Below are positions 10,375 to 24,284 of a DNA stretch of 64,000 nt, piece after piece; the stretch's first letter is position 1; every line of letters begins with the position of its first letter. Source of the stretch: Colius striatus (lineage: Eukaryota; Chordata; Aves; Coliiformes; Coliidae); the NCBI RefSeq assembly GCF_028858725.1, contig NC_084790.1:31971031-32035030 (forward strand), written 5' to 3'. A program made the position numbers and the translations under genes. A model generated the notes under the pieces. That model was not told where the DNA came from and did not search any database. It was given only the letters and a program-made list of their open reading frames with translations.

Positions 10375-13300
10375 TGATCCTACGGTTGTAAATTCTGGGC
10401 ACAAGACAATAGTTTTGTTCTTCCATTATTCTGTGTGTGCATAAGACTGATAAAAGGATGGATATAACCTTCTGTAGGCTCCTCAATCTTCTAGGCTCCT
10501 CATGTAGACATATTCAGCATTTCAACCTGACAGAAGGGTTTTGAGTGCATACATGTATCAACTAGAAAAACAAACTTATATCAGTCCGAAGCAAGCATAT
10601 TTAGTTGCCTATTTTTATTTGGTTTTAATATATGTACAAAGAAAGAACAGAGGAAACTATGATAATCTGAACACAGAAAGATGTACAACACAATCACAGA
10701 TCATTTTATTAACAGATTAGTGGAGACTCCCACTGTAAAGGATTTTTCCAGTTGAACAAGAATGTTCACACTTCTTATTTCCAAAACATGTGGATTTAAC
10801 TATAAGAAGTAATGTAAAAATTCATCTACATTTCTGTTGTTTTGATTCAAAAGTGACATTTATAAAAGATTTTTAAAGTCTTCACATTTGTCAGTTTGTT
10901 TCATTTAAAAGTTCTTTAAAAATTTTAAGCAAAATTATCTGAGGTCAACATTTAATTCAGTCAAGATTTTTTTTGTCTAATAAAAATAGAAACCAGCCCT
11001 CTACTTGGGTGCTACAGGAAGTGATTTATATCCAGAGTATCCGGTACTCTAAGAATCTCACACTCAGTTTTCTGTTTATTAAAATCTGAATATGTGCCTT
11101 TAAGATTATATTTCAACTCTTCATCTCAACTGATTTAAAACAGATAGGAAAACCTCTGTTCTGAGGAGCCTAATGCAAGCAGTTATTCTTTACCTAAACA
11201 TTTACAGGCATGAAAGACTGCCTAGCAAAAAGCTTCACACTGTTTTAATACCTTATCTCAAATCTTAACAAATGATCAACATTTTTTTGCAACAAACACA
11301 TAAACTGTCTGAAGATAGGATTTTAAGCAGCTCCTGGCTTCCACTTAAAAGCCCTTGCCTGTCTCACCCCAGATATACCCATGGCATTCACTATAATTTA
11401 TCTTGGCATGACTTTGCCTGCACACTCACATTTGCATGCCCTATCTCTCTAGCAGTGGTGTGATCAGGAGACCCTGAGTACTTCGTGCCAGCTGAAATCT
11501 CAGATTTACCACACATCTCTGGGAAGCCTTGGCTTTTCTTTTTTCCTCTTCTCTTCCAGATTCCCTATGAATTTTTCAGACACTTTCTTCTGTTTTTGGA
11601 AATCCCCTGCAACACCCACATGATGAGCTCCCTGCCAGGGTTAAAAATTTGGGCCCAAAGTGCTCTGTTGTCCCACTTTCAAAAAGCACTGCCCCCACAT
11701 TGGCACTCACTTCCATGCCATGGACCCTATACACTTTCTCTTTCTTTTAGGCCTTACCTACTCTTGCCCTGATCACTTTTTCTCCTGTTGTCCCCATTTC
11801 TAAAGTGTTTATTCTGTTCACATATAAGTTATTCGCTTCCGTTACATATTTGGTCCCATGCCAAAAGTGTCATTTTCTGCCACGAGCCCCTCTTGCTGTT
11901 GCCATCAGTTCAGTTCTCACCTGAGCAATGGCTCCTGGCATGGGACAACATGCTTCCTTCTCTGTGGCACATTTCCTGCTTCCTATTTTATACCTTATCT
12001 TCCTACCTGAGTGAAATCAACAAAACCCTTTGTGGTGCCACCATTTCAGCATGACATCAATGGTCTTCTGGGCTGCAGAAGACAACCAGCGTGGGGAGGA
12101 GGTGGGCTGATTACGCATAGCACGTCATCACAGTTCTGTTTTGATTCCTGCCACAATCAGCTGTCACCCAGTCTGTTAACTATATGACACACACACTCAA
12201 ACAGCCAAGAGACATTAGATCAACCGCACTGTACATCTCAGCCCTTGAACACAAAGCAGGACGTGGCAGCTGATATCTTCCTCATTAGCAGATATTCAAA
12301 TAGTAGGGGAACTAATTCAAAGACCATAATTAAATAATAATAAGGTGCTTTCTTTTCATGACTGTTGCCTGGAGTAAACCAGATTTTCAATGTGACTTTC
12401 TTCCTGGTTATGTAGAACAATCACATCCTGACCAAAAACCCTGTAACTTTCAGGCTCAATCCAGAGGTGTTTACTATCTAGGGAAGATCAAATTCTTAAC
12501 AATTTCACAAGAAACTCAAGTTATAATTACATGGAGAAGTCTAATAATTACACTATTGGAAATATGATTGGCCTAAAAATAATGGTGATATTTTAGCTGG
12601 AGGAAATGTTAAACTGAAGCAGTCAAATCAGTTATAGTATTGCAGATGATTAGCTGTGAGAGGAGTAAATTTGAGTACACTATCTTACGCAGTGTACCCA
12701 TAAAGGCACTGCAACACTGTGAGTGAATAATTACAAATCAATCTTAAGCAAAAAATGATCAGAGAAGTAATCTAAAAGCTCTGTGCAATGTGGAAGAAAT
12801 TATGACATATATTACAAGATGAAATAGTTTCTTTTGGATATTTTTATTTTAATTCATTTCATTTTTACCATAGCAAGGATTTTCATTCTAGTCAAGCATA
12901 TGTCATCTGTTTAAAAAAAAAAAAAAAAAAAAAAGTTCAAAAAAGAAGTTCCACAACTGAGATGTGAAATAAATACTAGGAAAGCTGTTGAAAACAAAAA
13001 TTCTCATTTCTGAAATCCAGGCCAAAATTCCCTAAGGCCCTTCTAGAGAAAAAAACTTGTCTTCACATCTAGCATATCCAAATAAGCCTGATCTTATTGT
13101 GTTTCCTTAATGCTCCTGATTTCTAGATTGAATAGATGGAAGACAAAGTTGAGCATCCATCTCTGATACCTAAATCAGAAATTCAACTACCTACTGCCCA
13201 GCCATGCCACAGCATCCAGGTTCCCCATGCCTCCATAGTTTTGAGAACAGAAACACTTTTGTATCAGGAATTCTCTTCCCTTCACTAAATTTGCTGCACT

Positions 13301-14187
13301 CATCCCTCAGTTCCCAGGAAAAAAATTTCAGCTGGTGATCAGTAGCCCATCTAACAATCCCTTCACATTTTCTTCTTCTCGAGTTCTAACTGATTTTTCA
13401 CTGTATTTTAGACACTCTCAAGTCACAAGTGATGCAATTTTAAACTGCCTCATCATTAACAGACAGATGTAAAGATGAGAGGAGCAACTGCATTCTGCAT
13501 TAGTTTCATGGGGGAACAGAGGCACAAACCCCTATGTTTCATCAAGTTTCATCAAGTTTCATCAAGTTTCATCAAGTTTCATCAAGTTAAACTGCCTTTG
13601 GCTGCACTACCATGCAGCTACAAATGGTATGTGTCACCAGGCCATTCAGCTGAGCACACACACACTGCAATTGTGCAATTAAACCATCACCAGTACAGTT
13701 TTATGCTGTGCAACACCTCCAGAGAGCATCTTCACATTCTGGAAATAAAGACAAAAAGTGTGGGACTGGAGATCTGAACTAATTTCCCCTGAGAGGGATT
13801 GAAAATTGCTACTACACAAACATACACTTCAGCTTCCAGTTACCAAACAGACAGAAATAAGCATCCAAAGCATCCACCTGTCAAGCTGCCGTTACGAAAA
13901 GCAAGAACAAGTTACACAAGAACAAATAAAGTTACCAAAAATTATCATCCATATTCGTTGATCCACATTGACACGAATCAAGGGAACACATTTCACAACT
14001 TCTTTCAAGTTGATTTCACCACTGCTTATCTCCTCTCTGTAGTTATTCTTCACTTTTTCATTAAAAAAATCAACTAGAGTTCAAGAATAAAAAAATAGTT
14101 ATATATATACCTATATCTGCACGCACATCTCAAGTTCCTCCTGTTTATTCCCCAAGCTGTCTGCCTTGGTGTTCAGGCATTGCAGGG
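10375..14187. other. Intergenic DNA with simple repeats
   Basis: No gene was recognised. Plus-strand open frames at 11272-12054 lack any known motif or conserved splice context. Simple repeats include a poly-A run at 12913-12935 and a five-unit 10-bp tandem repeat at 13537-13586. Confidence 0.55.
13537..13586. repeat. Minisatellite, five copies of a 10-bp unit
   Basis: The unit tttcatcaag is repeated five times without error. The period is not a multiple of three, so the open frame across it is incidental. Confidence 0.95.
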
Positions 14188-15282
14188 TGTCCTGGTTTAG
14201 GCCCATCAGGAAACAAAAGACCATGATTAGCCTCAAGTACCTATGAGGCTGAGAGTTGCCAAAGGACAGGCAGAATTTAATTGCCGCTTTAAGGTCCAGG
14301 ACAAAACAGACCAGGCTACTCAGCTTGGGGAAGAAAATAGAAAATAATTTAATGCAATACCAACTAAAACGTAACCTTGAAACCTCAAAACACAAACAAA
14401 ATAAAACAACATGGCGTAGTACAAGAGTCCGACCAGCCCTTTAAGACCACCTTCTCCCCACTCCTCCCCTCTTCCCGGGCTCAGAGCCCTGATCCCGGGG
14501 TTTTTATCTCCTCTCCCCCCGAACGGCTCAGGAGGGCAGTCAGTCTATTCCCGATAGCTTCTGCCGTTTGTCCCTCCTCAGGGCAAGTGAGCTCCGCACC
14601 AGTCCTCCCTGCAAGTCCGTGGGGTACCTCACACACACGGCAGCCCTGCACGGGCTGCTCCGATGTGCATTTATCCCAAAGGCTGCAGCTCCTCTCTGCC
14701 TCTCGTGTGGGGCTGCTCTGCGGCACACAGGCTCTCCAGCACGGCCTGTGCCATGACCGTCTCCCTCGCCCGTCCGGGCTCACTCACACGGAGCTGCTGG
14801 TAACCCTCAGTCCTGCCATGGGTCTCCATAGGTCACAGGGGTACAGCCTGCATTCTCGCTACGGCTCCTGGGTTCACACCCACCTCCGGCCCGGCTGGGC
14901 CAATCTGGCGCCTCTGCGATCACTATTTAGGGACGGGAATTTGAAGTGCTTGCAGGAGGTGTAAGAGTGATACAAGACGGAGGTGACCATGTGCACTCTT
15001 CAGCCAGAGAAGGAGGAAGGAAGGAGAAGCAGTAGACCAGAGATCTTTCTGCAAGCCGTAGCCACCAGCCACAAAAGACGAGGGAACCAAAGAAGGAAGA
15101 AAGAGTAAGAACCCTCTTCTTTCAGCTTCTTCTTAAAAAGTGATCATGGAGGCATCTAATTGGCTCATCCTCAGAAGTGGGTCTGGCTTAGAGCTGGGGA
15201 GGGTTTTGAGCAACTTGTTACAGGAGCCATTTTTACAGCCCCTTCCCCCTTACCAGAAACAGCTTTATGTCAAACCATAACA
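14188..15282 (-). mobile_element. 1-kb-family LTR, rearranged copy
   Basis: From 14188 (TGTCCTGGTTTAGG) to about 14865 the sequence is the 3' part of the LTR family in minus orientation. From about 14865 to 15066 the 5' part of the same family follows in plus orientation (ctcctgggttcacaccc onwards). From about 15067 to 15282 a more diverged 5' part in minus orientation ends in ccataaca, like the family terminus. The copy is therefore a full-length LTR with an inverted duplicated block. No clear target duplication was found. Confidence 0.7.
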
Positions 15283-17361
15283 ATGGCTAAATTCACATAC
15301 TTGCATTGAAAGTGCTGGTGCTTACTATCAAAGAGGGAGGTTTTTTGGTAAGATATAGGGGAAAATTACTGAAAGCAAAGCAATTATTTCACTAATTATT
15401 TAAAGACACTGTTGTGACACTTGATTTTCACATAAGAAGAACAAATTGCTACTAGTACAAGTACTACTTTTGGCAATAAAATCACATCAAATGAAACATT
15501 TCTATCACTTTCACAGTGTTGGTCTTTGTAAAAATACTGTCCTGAGCACAATTTTTATGAAAGGGATCGGAAACAGATGTACCATCTTTAAGCAGAAGAC
15601 TCATGCAAATGTGCTTTGAAATTAATAGTAACAAGATGTCAAATTGAAGATAGAAATTAAAAGCAAACTCATTGCATTGATTATTGTCCTTTTTTATGAA
15701 TAGGTAATAATCTGTGTTCTTTCAGTAGCTGCTAGTGTAAAAATATATGAAATGCATGCTTTATTCTCTTTTTGAAAATGCTGCTCTTTTTTTTTTCTTT
15801 GGATTCCTGTGAAATCAGATTGTGAATTATAATAAGAAGACAAGATGACAGAGCTTAACATTTTCCAGCTAATTTTATTCTGTTTAAAGCATTTGTGCTG
15901 TCAGCAAGAGTAAAATTTACTGCCACAGAAAAAACATGTAAAAGACAAACATGCTCTTCTAAAAATTCAGTGTTAACACCTGTGAAGGCCCCTCTCCATT
16001 TGTTAAAAGGAGGAGTCAAACTCTCATCACACAGTGTCTCAAAAAATGAGGTGGAAATGGACTGGCATTTATAATCCCTTTGTTCAGTGAGAAAAAAAAG
16101 GGAGGGAGGAAGGAAGGAGGGAAGGAAGGGAGGAAGGAAGGGGTGAAGGGAGGGAGCACCCTCTGATTTGATAAGGAGATATTCTTATACTCAGCATTCA
16201 CAAATAATGCTGGTTACCATAGGAGTTGTCATATCACATGAGACTGAGTTTGCCTCCAGACTCCATAGCACATTACAGAAACTTACTGACTTTTAATCTG
16301 GAGAAATAGTTTACAGTCACACAACAGAGCCACACATGCACATCAGAAGATTAATAACCATGCAAGGAGTGCATTTCCATTTCTAAGTGCTTTATGTACT
16401 TTCTAACTATAATACTTAGTGCTGAAACTCTATTTGAGACTTTGTATAATTTGCTAACTCTGAACTTAAGATGAAGTTAATGCTGCATTGATCCAGAGAA
16501 AAATAGCCTTAATTGAGGTCATTAGGGTCATGGGAAAGAAAGAATTCCAAATAAAGTATGGGAATAATACGTACAAGGCTACTCCAGAGCACAAGTGTGC
16601 CATTTGGTCCAAGAGAATGTATCTATAAATCCATTTTGGCCCAAATACTTCCATTAAATTACTGTAATAAATATTTTATGGTATAAATTGAATAACAGTT
16701 TTTTCACTATGATTATCTACATTTTTGCTGTTATTAAACATGCTGTACCAGGTTCTTCACTTAAAATGCAACAGCTAACACTATACAGACATAACTTTAT
16801 GCCTATCTCTTCCACATCTGCCCAATAAAGCAAAATTTTTAAGATATCTAACTGCACTGAGCAAGACAACTTTGAAAAATGTGCTTTTACTGATCTCCTT
16901 TCATCAATTTCTGCATTTGTTTTAGTTTTTATTTGATATAGATGTATTGAGTGTACTTTGAAATCATTAACTTACTTTAACTCATGTTCCATAGATCCAG
17001 TAAACAACATTTTGTAGCATATATATAGATGATGAATGTGAACTGTCAGTCTCTCATTTAGATGTAATTGAATTGCAAAAGCTAAAGAAGAAAGCTAATT
17101 GCTCTGCCAAAAAGCAGAGCAATTGAAGAACCCATGAAATTCCTTTACAGTTGTCACTACAGTTGAAACACATATAAAATCTCATAACAGTTTAACGTGG
17201 TACATTGCACATCCAGAATCTACACTGAAATCAAAGGAAATTGTGACAATGGTGAAATCCCCTATAATAAACTCACAGATTACTTAATCTAAACATAGAC
17301 TTGAATAAATAAAAAACATATCTCAGATTAATCTGGATTTTTATTCAGTATAATCACATCT
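15283..17361. other. Intergenic DNA, purine repeat and hairpin
   Basis: No gene seen. A GGAA/GGGA purine tract occupies 16099-16157. A perfect 11-bp stem with a 6-nt loop (AATTGCTCTGC / GCAGAGCAATT) lies at 17097-17124. Confidence 0.55.
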
Positions 17362-17483
17362 AATGAAGTTCAACAGGGTCGAGTGTAGAGTCTTGCATCT
17401 GGGAAAGAACAACCCCATATACCAGTACAGGTTGGGGAATGAACTCCCAAGAGAGTAATGTAGAGGAAAGGGACCTAGGAGTC
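17362..17483 (+). mobile_element. CR1 LINE, ORF2 part, left of an LTR
   Basis: Plus-strand CR1 sequence (gaagttcaacagggtcgagtg, then gggacctaggagtc) ends at the LTR start. The 3' end of a CR1 in the same orientation resumes at 18362, so an LTR split one CR1. About 0.4 kb of CR1 expected between the two parts is missing, so a deletion accompanied or followed the insertion. Confidence 0.85.
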
Positions 17484-18361
17484 TGTTGCGGTTTAGGCCC
17501 ATCAGGGAACAAAAGACCACGATTAACCTCAAGTACCTAAGACCTGAGGATTGCCAAAGGGCAGGGAGAGTTTAATTGCCGCTTAAGGTCCAGGACAAAA
17601 CAGACCAGGCTACTCAGCTTGGGGAAGAAAATAATTTAATGCAATACCAACTAAAATGTAACCTTAAAACCCCAAAACACAAACAAAATAAAAAAACATA
17701 GGGTGGTACAACAATGAAGAGTCCAACCAGCCCTTTAAGACCACCTTCTCCCCACTCCTCCCATCTTCCCGGGCTCAGAGCCCTGATCCTGGGGTTTTTA
17801 TCTCCTCCCCACCCTGAACGGCTCAGGAGGGCAGTCAGTCCATTCCTGATAGCTTCTGCCCTTTGTCCCTCCTCAGGACAGGTGGGCTCCGCACCCGTCC
17901 TCCCTGCAAGTCCATGGGGTACCTCACACACACCACATGACAGCCCTTCACAGGCGGCTCCAACGTGCATTTATCCCAAAGGCTGCAGCTCCTCTCTGCC
18001 TCTCGTGTGGGGCTGCTCTGCGGCGCACAGGCTCTCCAGCACGGCCTGGGCTATGGCCGCCTCCCCACACAGTCCCTCACCCGTCCAGGCTCACTCACAT
18101 GGAGCTGCTGGTGGCTCTGTCCTGCCATGGCCCTGCATGGGTTGCAGGGGTACAGCCTGCATTATAGCCATGGCTTGCAGAGGGGTCTCTGGTCTATTGC
18201 TTCTCCTTCCTTCCTCTTTCTCTGACTGTGGGGTCCGCGTTGTCGCCTCCATCTTGTATCACTCTTACACCTCCTGCCAGCACTTCAAATTCCTGTCCCC
18301 TAAATAGTGATCGCAGAGGCACCAGATTGGCCCAGCCAGGCCGGAGGTGGGTGTGAACCCA
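17484..18361 (-). mobile_element. 1-kb-family solo LTR, 5'-truncated
   Basis: Minus-orientation copy beginning TGTTGCGGTTTAGG on the plus strand and running to gtgtgaaccca. Compared with the intact copy at 56837-57836, the first roughly 80 bp of the LTR in its own sense are missing at the 18361 side. It lies directly next to CR1 3' sequence. Confidence 0.82.
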
Positions 18362-18424
18362 GGACTAGATGATCTTTCGAGGTCTTTTCCAACCCTTATG
18401 ATTCTGTGACGATTCTGTGACATT
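18362..18424 (+). mobile_element. CR1 3' terminus, right of the LTR
   Basis: Reads ggactagatgatctttcgagg and then a degenerate octamer tail (gattctgtgacgattctgtg). It is the 3' end of the CR1 whose upstream part is at 17362-17483. Confidence 0.85.
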
Positions 18425-21400
18425 AATGCATTATTTTCCTCTGTGTACTACTGCTGACACAATTTATTCATTTCATGGTATGAGAGAAAATCTAGAGTAG
18501 ATTACATTTAGTTGCAGCATAAAATCCAAAATCCAATAGAATTTTTCCTACATGCATAACTTTGTCTCATAAACCATTTTGAAATTATCTCTACAGTGAT
18601 TAAATATCACAGTGAAAATAGCACTAAGTGAGAAGAAAGACCACCTGGCATAGTAAGTTAATGCATTCTGTCATGATCTTCTCACTTTGAAAATCTTTGC
18701 CTGTGCACACAGGCACACCTCCAAAGAAAGCCCTCTCTTGATGCAATAGGTTTTCTTTTATCACATGATAAATAAACAGACAATCCCAGTGTTTCAACAC
18801 TACAGGAAGACGAGTGTACGAATGAAGCAGCAGTGTGTGTCAGGGGTGCACTGGGAGGGGAAACCCTTTTGCACACAGCAAAGATTAAAACGACAGTGGA
18901 TTAAAGATAACATTTTTAAGGCCATCAAAGCTAAAAGCCAAGTGCAAAATGAGGCATAAGGACTGGAGCTTGGCAGTGTGACAGCCACATTAGGTGTCTG
19001 TCTGCGTTTTTCAGAATTTGAGGTTCCTGACAATGACTACTGTTGCAGCAACTGGGTACAGCTGGGCTGACCCGACAGCTTGCTGCTGCTGAATGCCCTC
19101 ACTTCCCCTTCCCAGAAAAGCCCTCATCTTTCAGCACTAACTCTGGGTCTAGTTGGGCTCTACTGTTAGCTGATTTAAGCCACCAAAATAGCAGAAAATA
19201 TACTATTTTTGCCCTTGGATCAAGGACAACAGAACAGCTCATGGGTGATCAAGCAGTGTGACAGCTAATACGGTGTGAGCAATGCTAACATGATGGAAGG
19301 AGCGAGTGAAAATTTCAACTCATGAGACATATTAACTCAAAATACTTGACAAAACTCTATAATATAATTTTCATGGTTTTCCTAGCATAGAACACCACAG
19401 CTTTTGTGTTCTAATGAATATTTTCTTCAGCAGATATGTGTTAAAAACTCTTTTAATTACCACAGTCAGCAAATGAGGTGTTGGCTTTCATTTATAGGTA
19501 TTCTGTACAAATTTAAATAGAATACATTATGAAACAGTATTTCACACCAGAAATGTTCTTTAAAATATAGGTCCCTCTCCAAAGTAAGCAGAATATGAGC
19601 TTGGAAGCAACTACTGTGTAAGAATTAGCCAGAAGATACTATCTTATATCTCAGAGTTCATTCTTAACTCAATGCTGTAATAATAGCTTTCATACAATAA
19701 TAACTGGGAGTTTTGAACATTTGTGAAATAGAACCATGCTTCAAGTGATTTAGTATGCAGATTGCATTTACTGCAGAGTAAACTCTTGTCTACATCCTGC
19801 CCTACATGAACATCAGCACAAAGAAAACTATTTAAGTAAACCAGACCATGTGCAGTCCTCTGTTCAGTCTAGGACTGCAGCCTGGGACGTGAAAGAGACA
19901 GGAAATCTTTAATGCAGTCCAATGTCCTGCTCAGGACAATCTAAACCCTAAAAACTCTGCATTGCTGTCTAAGGAAGCTCTGGCAACTAACTGCAAGTTT
20001 GATTTTTTTTGTTGTTGTGATAAAAAGCAAATTTTAAAAAAAAAAAAAAAGCACTCCAAAACCCATGCTTTAATAGTCACAATGAAGAGAAACAAGAGGG
20101 CACAGTGTAGTTCAGCTGAACATGCAATTCCATCAAAAGTTATGGATCTGATACAGATATTACTGGTGAATATATTAAAAGCAGACTGGACAATATAGTG
20201 GTTTCTCACAGTGTAAAATCCTTCAGCCTGAAAACTGAGAAATGGCAAATGTGTTCTTAAATGGCCATTTTCTAGACCTTTTCAGAGCAACAGCACTATA
20301 ACACAAGACCCCAGTCATTTCTCACATCTTTATAAGAGCCTTCTCCTTTTTACAATCAACCAACTGATTTTCAAGGTTTGTTTATTATTTACCTATTGGG
20401 ACAATCCACAAAAAACACCACAATAGTAACTTTCTAAAATCTAACCACAGACTTTGCTTTCATGGATAGCTACCAAAAAAATATATTAGTTTCTAATAAG
20501 CAGAACTGAGAGTGGCCAAATTTATCTGAAAGTTTTCAGTCATAAGTACATTTGGATTGGGAACAAAACAAGATGAATTGCAGTGCAAGAAAGAATCTGA
20601 CTGGGAAAGGAAGGAAGGAAGAAAAGAATATAGAAATTTGACCTCCACTAAAAACATTTCACCAACTCAAGGTTCCAGTGAATAAAAAATACATTTAAAC
20701 CCACAGGCATAACTTCAAAAAACAATTGAGATACATTAATGTATTTTAAATCATGGATCTACCTTCAACAGGCTGCTTGAATTAAGATGTTTCATCCAAT
20801 GCATGTAATAGCAACTACAAATTTCTTTCTGAATAATATTTCCTGCATCTTCATCTGTTACCAGAGTTTAAGGTAGAAAGTGCAAATAAAACCTCGGGAT
20901 GCTGAAAATAATTTAGTTAAGTCTGACACGAGACAAAAAAGTACAAAGTAAAGAGTTGAATTTGTCATTTCCCATAATCAGCCAATGAGATTACACATAA
21001 TATTAATTAATACCTCTTTCTTATAAATTATCATATTATTAAAAACATCTGTAAGAGTAACAATCAGATTTCTCAGCATGCAAGAACTGCCAAAATACAG
21101 CTTGAGATGACTTAGTCAAGTGAGAATCAGAAGCCAGAGTCTAATAATAGACTTACACTTCAAGTGTGCTGGCTGCAGACAGTTATTTCTGCATCATCTG
21201 GTTGTACTTTTACAGCTGCTCCTTGATCTGCAGATATGGAGATCTTGTTAAATGCACTCCTAATCAAAAGGTCAAAAGGACAATACGACAATGCAATACA
21301 ACATAGCCTGCCACTACCTGAGCTATGATGAGCAGCCACTCATGTACCTCTCTTCTGAGCATAGTAACTTGTCCATGGCTGGAATATCTATTTTCAGAGG

Positions 21401-24284
21401 GGATTCCATCCTTCTCTGAAAATGGGACAACTTCCTTTCTAATCTAGTTTTGCAATGAATTGATTAAATCAGTGATTTAAGGAAAAAAAAAAACAAACCA
21501 AAACCCAACAGACAGTATTTTAAATAAAATTTCCTTGGGCTGAGTTTCCATGCAGTTTTTTCCCACATTTCCAAACTGATGAACCTTTTAAATATCCCCT
21601 ATTTTCAGTTATTTAAAAGCAAATAATTCTTCATTATAATAACCTGGTTTTTGACACCTCTGGTACAAAGATTTGTTGTATGCATGAGACCTTCCCCAAT
21701 ACATTCATCAGCAAAACCCAATGCAAGGAATTCACAGGATTAGTCTGTCACAGTCTCATCATGTGAGCACCCTTTCAGCACTTTTTCCTCATGTAGTCTC
21801 ACTTGCCTCCTAGATGACTTTCTGCTTTTGACAAGTTCAGACAATCTTTCACTACTACCTTTACCTCCCTTGGCAAAGTGATTTTTTCAAACCATCTTAC
21901 ATTCCTGTTTCCAATTGACCAGTTCATAATTTGTGGCCTGTCTTGTCCTTTGCATTTAAGTAGGCTTTTCATTTTTTGACATCAGCCTTTCTTCTATGAT
22001 AGCTACCCAAACTCTTTTTCTAGAGTTTGACATGGTTTTACTGGATCACTTGTTTGTAGGGCTCTTGCTTTTTGGACTGCTTCCTTTTTACATTACTAAA
22101 ACACATGCTGGATTTATGCAGATAAATACTGCACACAGGATTTATTAGAACTCCTCTTACAATTATAAAGCGAAGTGTATTGTGATTGTTGCTATATAGG
22201 TATCTCAGGAATATGTCTTGAGGTAAGTTTTCAGTGTTGCCTGGGACCAAGTGCAGAAGAGCATCTTCAGATAAATCATCCAAGAACAGTTCTTTGAGAA
22301 AGTAGTTATCTACCAAGTAAAAAAAAATTATCACTGTATTTAGCACACATTCTAATAAGAATTTTTTCTTCAGCTAGAGCATTTAGTTATGGTTAAAAAA
22401 GGCAGTATTTTGGTTTTCTAAATTCAAGATTAAGTTTGCGTTTGATAGTGGGCATTTAATCTTTCAGACAGTTTGTATCATCCTGGTGATGTCATCTTAT
22501 CTGGATGATTACGGACAGATTTAGTCTTCCAATCAGAGAAAACATTCAGTCTCAACTTGAGCTTTAATCAGCGCAATTGAAATTGCCCCAGTGAACAGCA
22601 TTGCTAACATTTCCTGTGCAGGGAAATTAAGATTCTGTCAATTATAAATCAGGATTACTACTGTTTCACCCCATATCACGATTAACTATGTACTTCCCAG
22701 ATCAAAGATAGAAGAAAACTTCTCATTTGTGCAAGAATAATGCTACAGATACCTATTATTTTTTGTTTACTTTCTTAAATTGTCTTTAAAAGGTATCTTG
22801 AGTATGTCCTGTGGTTCCAATTACTAATACCTCTCCTGAAATCACTAATCCCTCTCCGCTGGTGAATCAATGGCACAATTAGTGTGCTTTTTTTTCAAAC
22901 AGCATTTTTATAAAACAGTATTAGGCATTAACTGCTGTCAGACTCAGGTCTCCACCTTCCTCTCACAGCTCAGCATCAAATAATTTTTTTTTAAAAGCCA
23001 TCAGACCCCCAAACGATTTCTCGTAAGGGAGGCAAGTCACAACTGAGAACATTTTTCAAACACATCAGTCAAGTAAGATTTTTCCTCTTGAAAATTGCTC
23101 ACTTGAGACAATCTCTTAATTCCAAAAATTTCTTGCCTTCTGGATTAAGTTCTCCCAAATTTATCAATGAAAACTCCATAAAAATCTGAGATGGGGAGGC
23201 AGGCAGCTTGATTGAAGGACTGACATTAAAACAGAGTGTCACAGTCTCATTTTTCTGAAGCCGAGATCATTAAAACTTGTGGCCTCTTGACTTGAAGGCT
23301 AAATAGTGCAAGTAGGGAACATGCCATCATTTATATGCATTTTTAAAAAAATTTCTCATTGTAAGGCCAGATAGAAAAGTTACCAAGAGTGATTTCAATA
23401 CTGATTAATATCTTAGATTACTCTGCAATTGATGATAAGAACCATATATTATCTTTCAAGAGTATGTTAGAATAAGATATCTTTTTCTCTTTAGTTTTTT
23501 TTAGCATTGAGATATAAGAAGAGACATACATAAGTGCATCACTACCTTCTAAAACTGGAAGGCAGATAATAACATCCAAATATTGTAAAAATGAGAAATT
23601 TTAATAACAGTTTTAATCAAATATTCAGGTTTTATCAGTTTTTAACTTAGTTATACAATCAAGTACAACATGCATCACCTTGAAAATTACAGCACAGTGA
23701 CCTCTGTGACTCTCAGCAAACTTTTCCTTTGATTTACTAGTGGCAGAGTAGTTGTCAATATCACCATCCAAGGGTGTAACTAATCCCAATGGGAAGAGTT
23801 GTTTACTTCACCATCAACATTACTCCTCTAAAAGACTTTAGCCTTCTCTGGAAGCCCAGATTGAAAAAGGAGGATTAGATTAATTGGTTAAGAAAGAATA
23901 AATTCAGGACTTTGGATTCAGTTTTTCTCATCCCATTACAATTTTGAATATTCATTCTGCAAAGTTATCTTCTAAGATAAATCATCCTAAAAGTCATACC
24001 TCTGAGTTTAAAATCCTATAATTCATCACAAAATTTGCTCACTTTTTGTGCTCTTTTCCTTTCATAGCCAGTCATTTAGCTTTTGAAGATGTTCTAAAGA
24101 GGGCTATTTTTATTTAATGCATATGGCTGCCGAAACACCTTAAGTACATCAGACTACCTTGAGATAAAAGCATATGGAAACTGATCTAGTTGAAAATGAA
24201 GTTCTTTAAGAAGAAAAACTTGGAAGCACAGGAGTAGACTGTATGTGACAAAAGACAACCCAGTGGGGAAGAAGATCAGCTGTG
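18425..24284. other. Intergenic DNA, nothing recognised
   Basis: Nearly 6 kb of AT-rich DNA without a recognised gene, LTR or CR1. Poly-A runs occur near 20034-20050 and 21482-21492, and a short GGAA stretch near 20606. Open frames are short and without domains. Confidence 0.55.

Noticed and set aside
11272-12054. Run of plus-strand ORFs suggestive of an exon cluster
   Set aside because: No conserved protein motif, no convincing splice sites and no reading-frame continuity between them.
13537-13586. Tandem repeat considered as a CRISPR array
   Set aside because: Units are contiguous with no spacers, and the DNA is vertebrate.
16099-16157. Purine-rich tract as a possible regulatory element
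   Set aside because: A simple GGAA/GGGA repeat; nothing links it to a gene.
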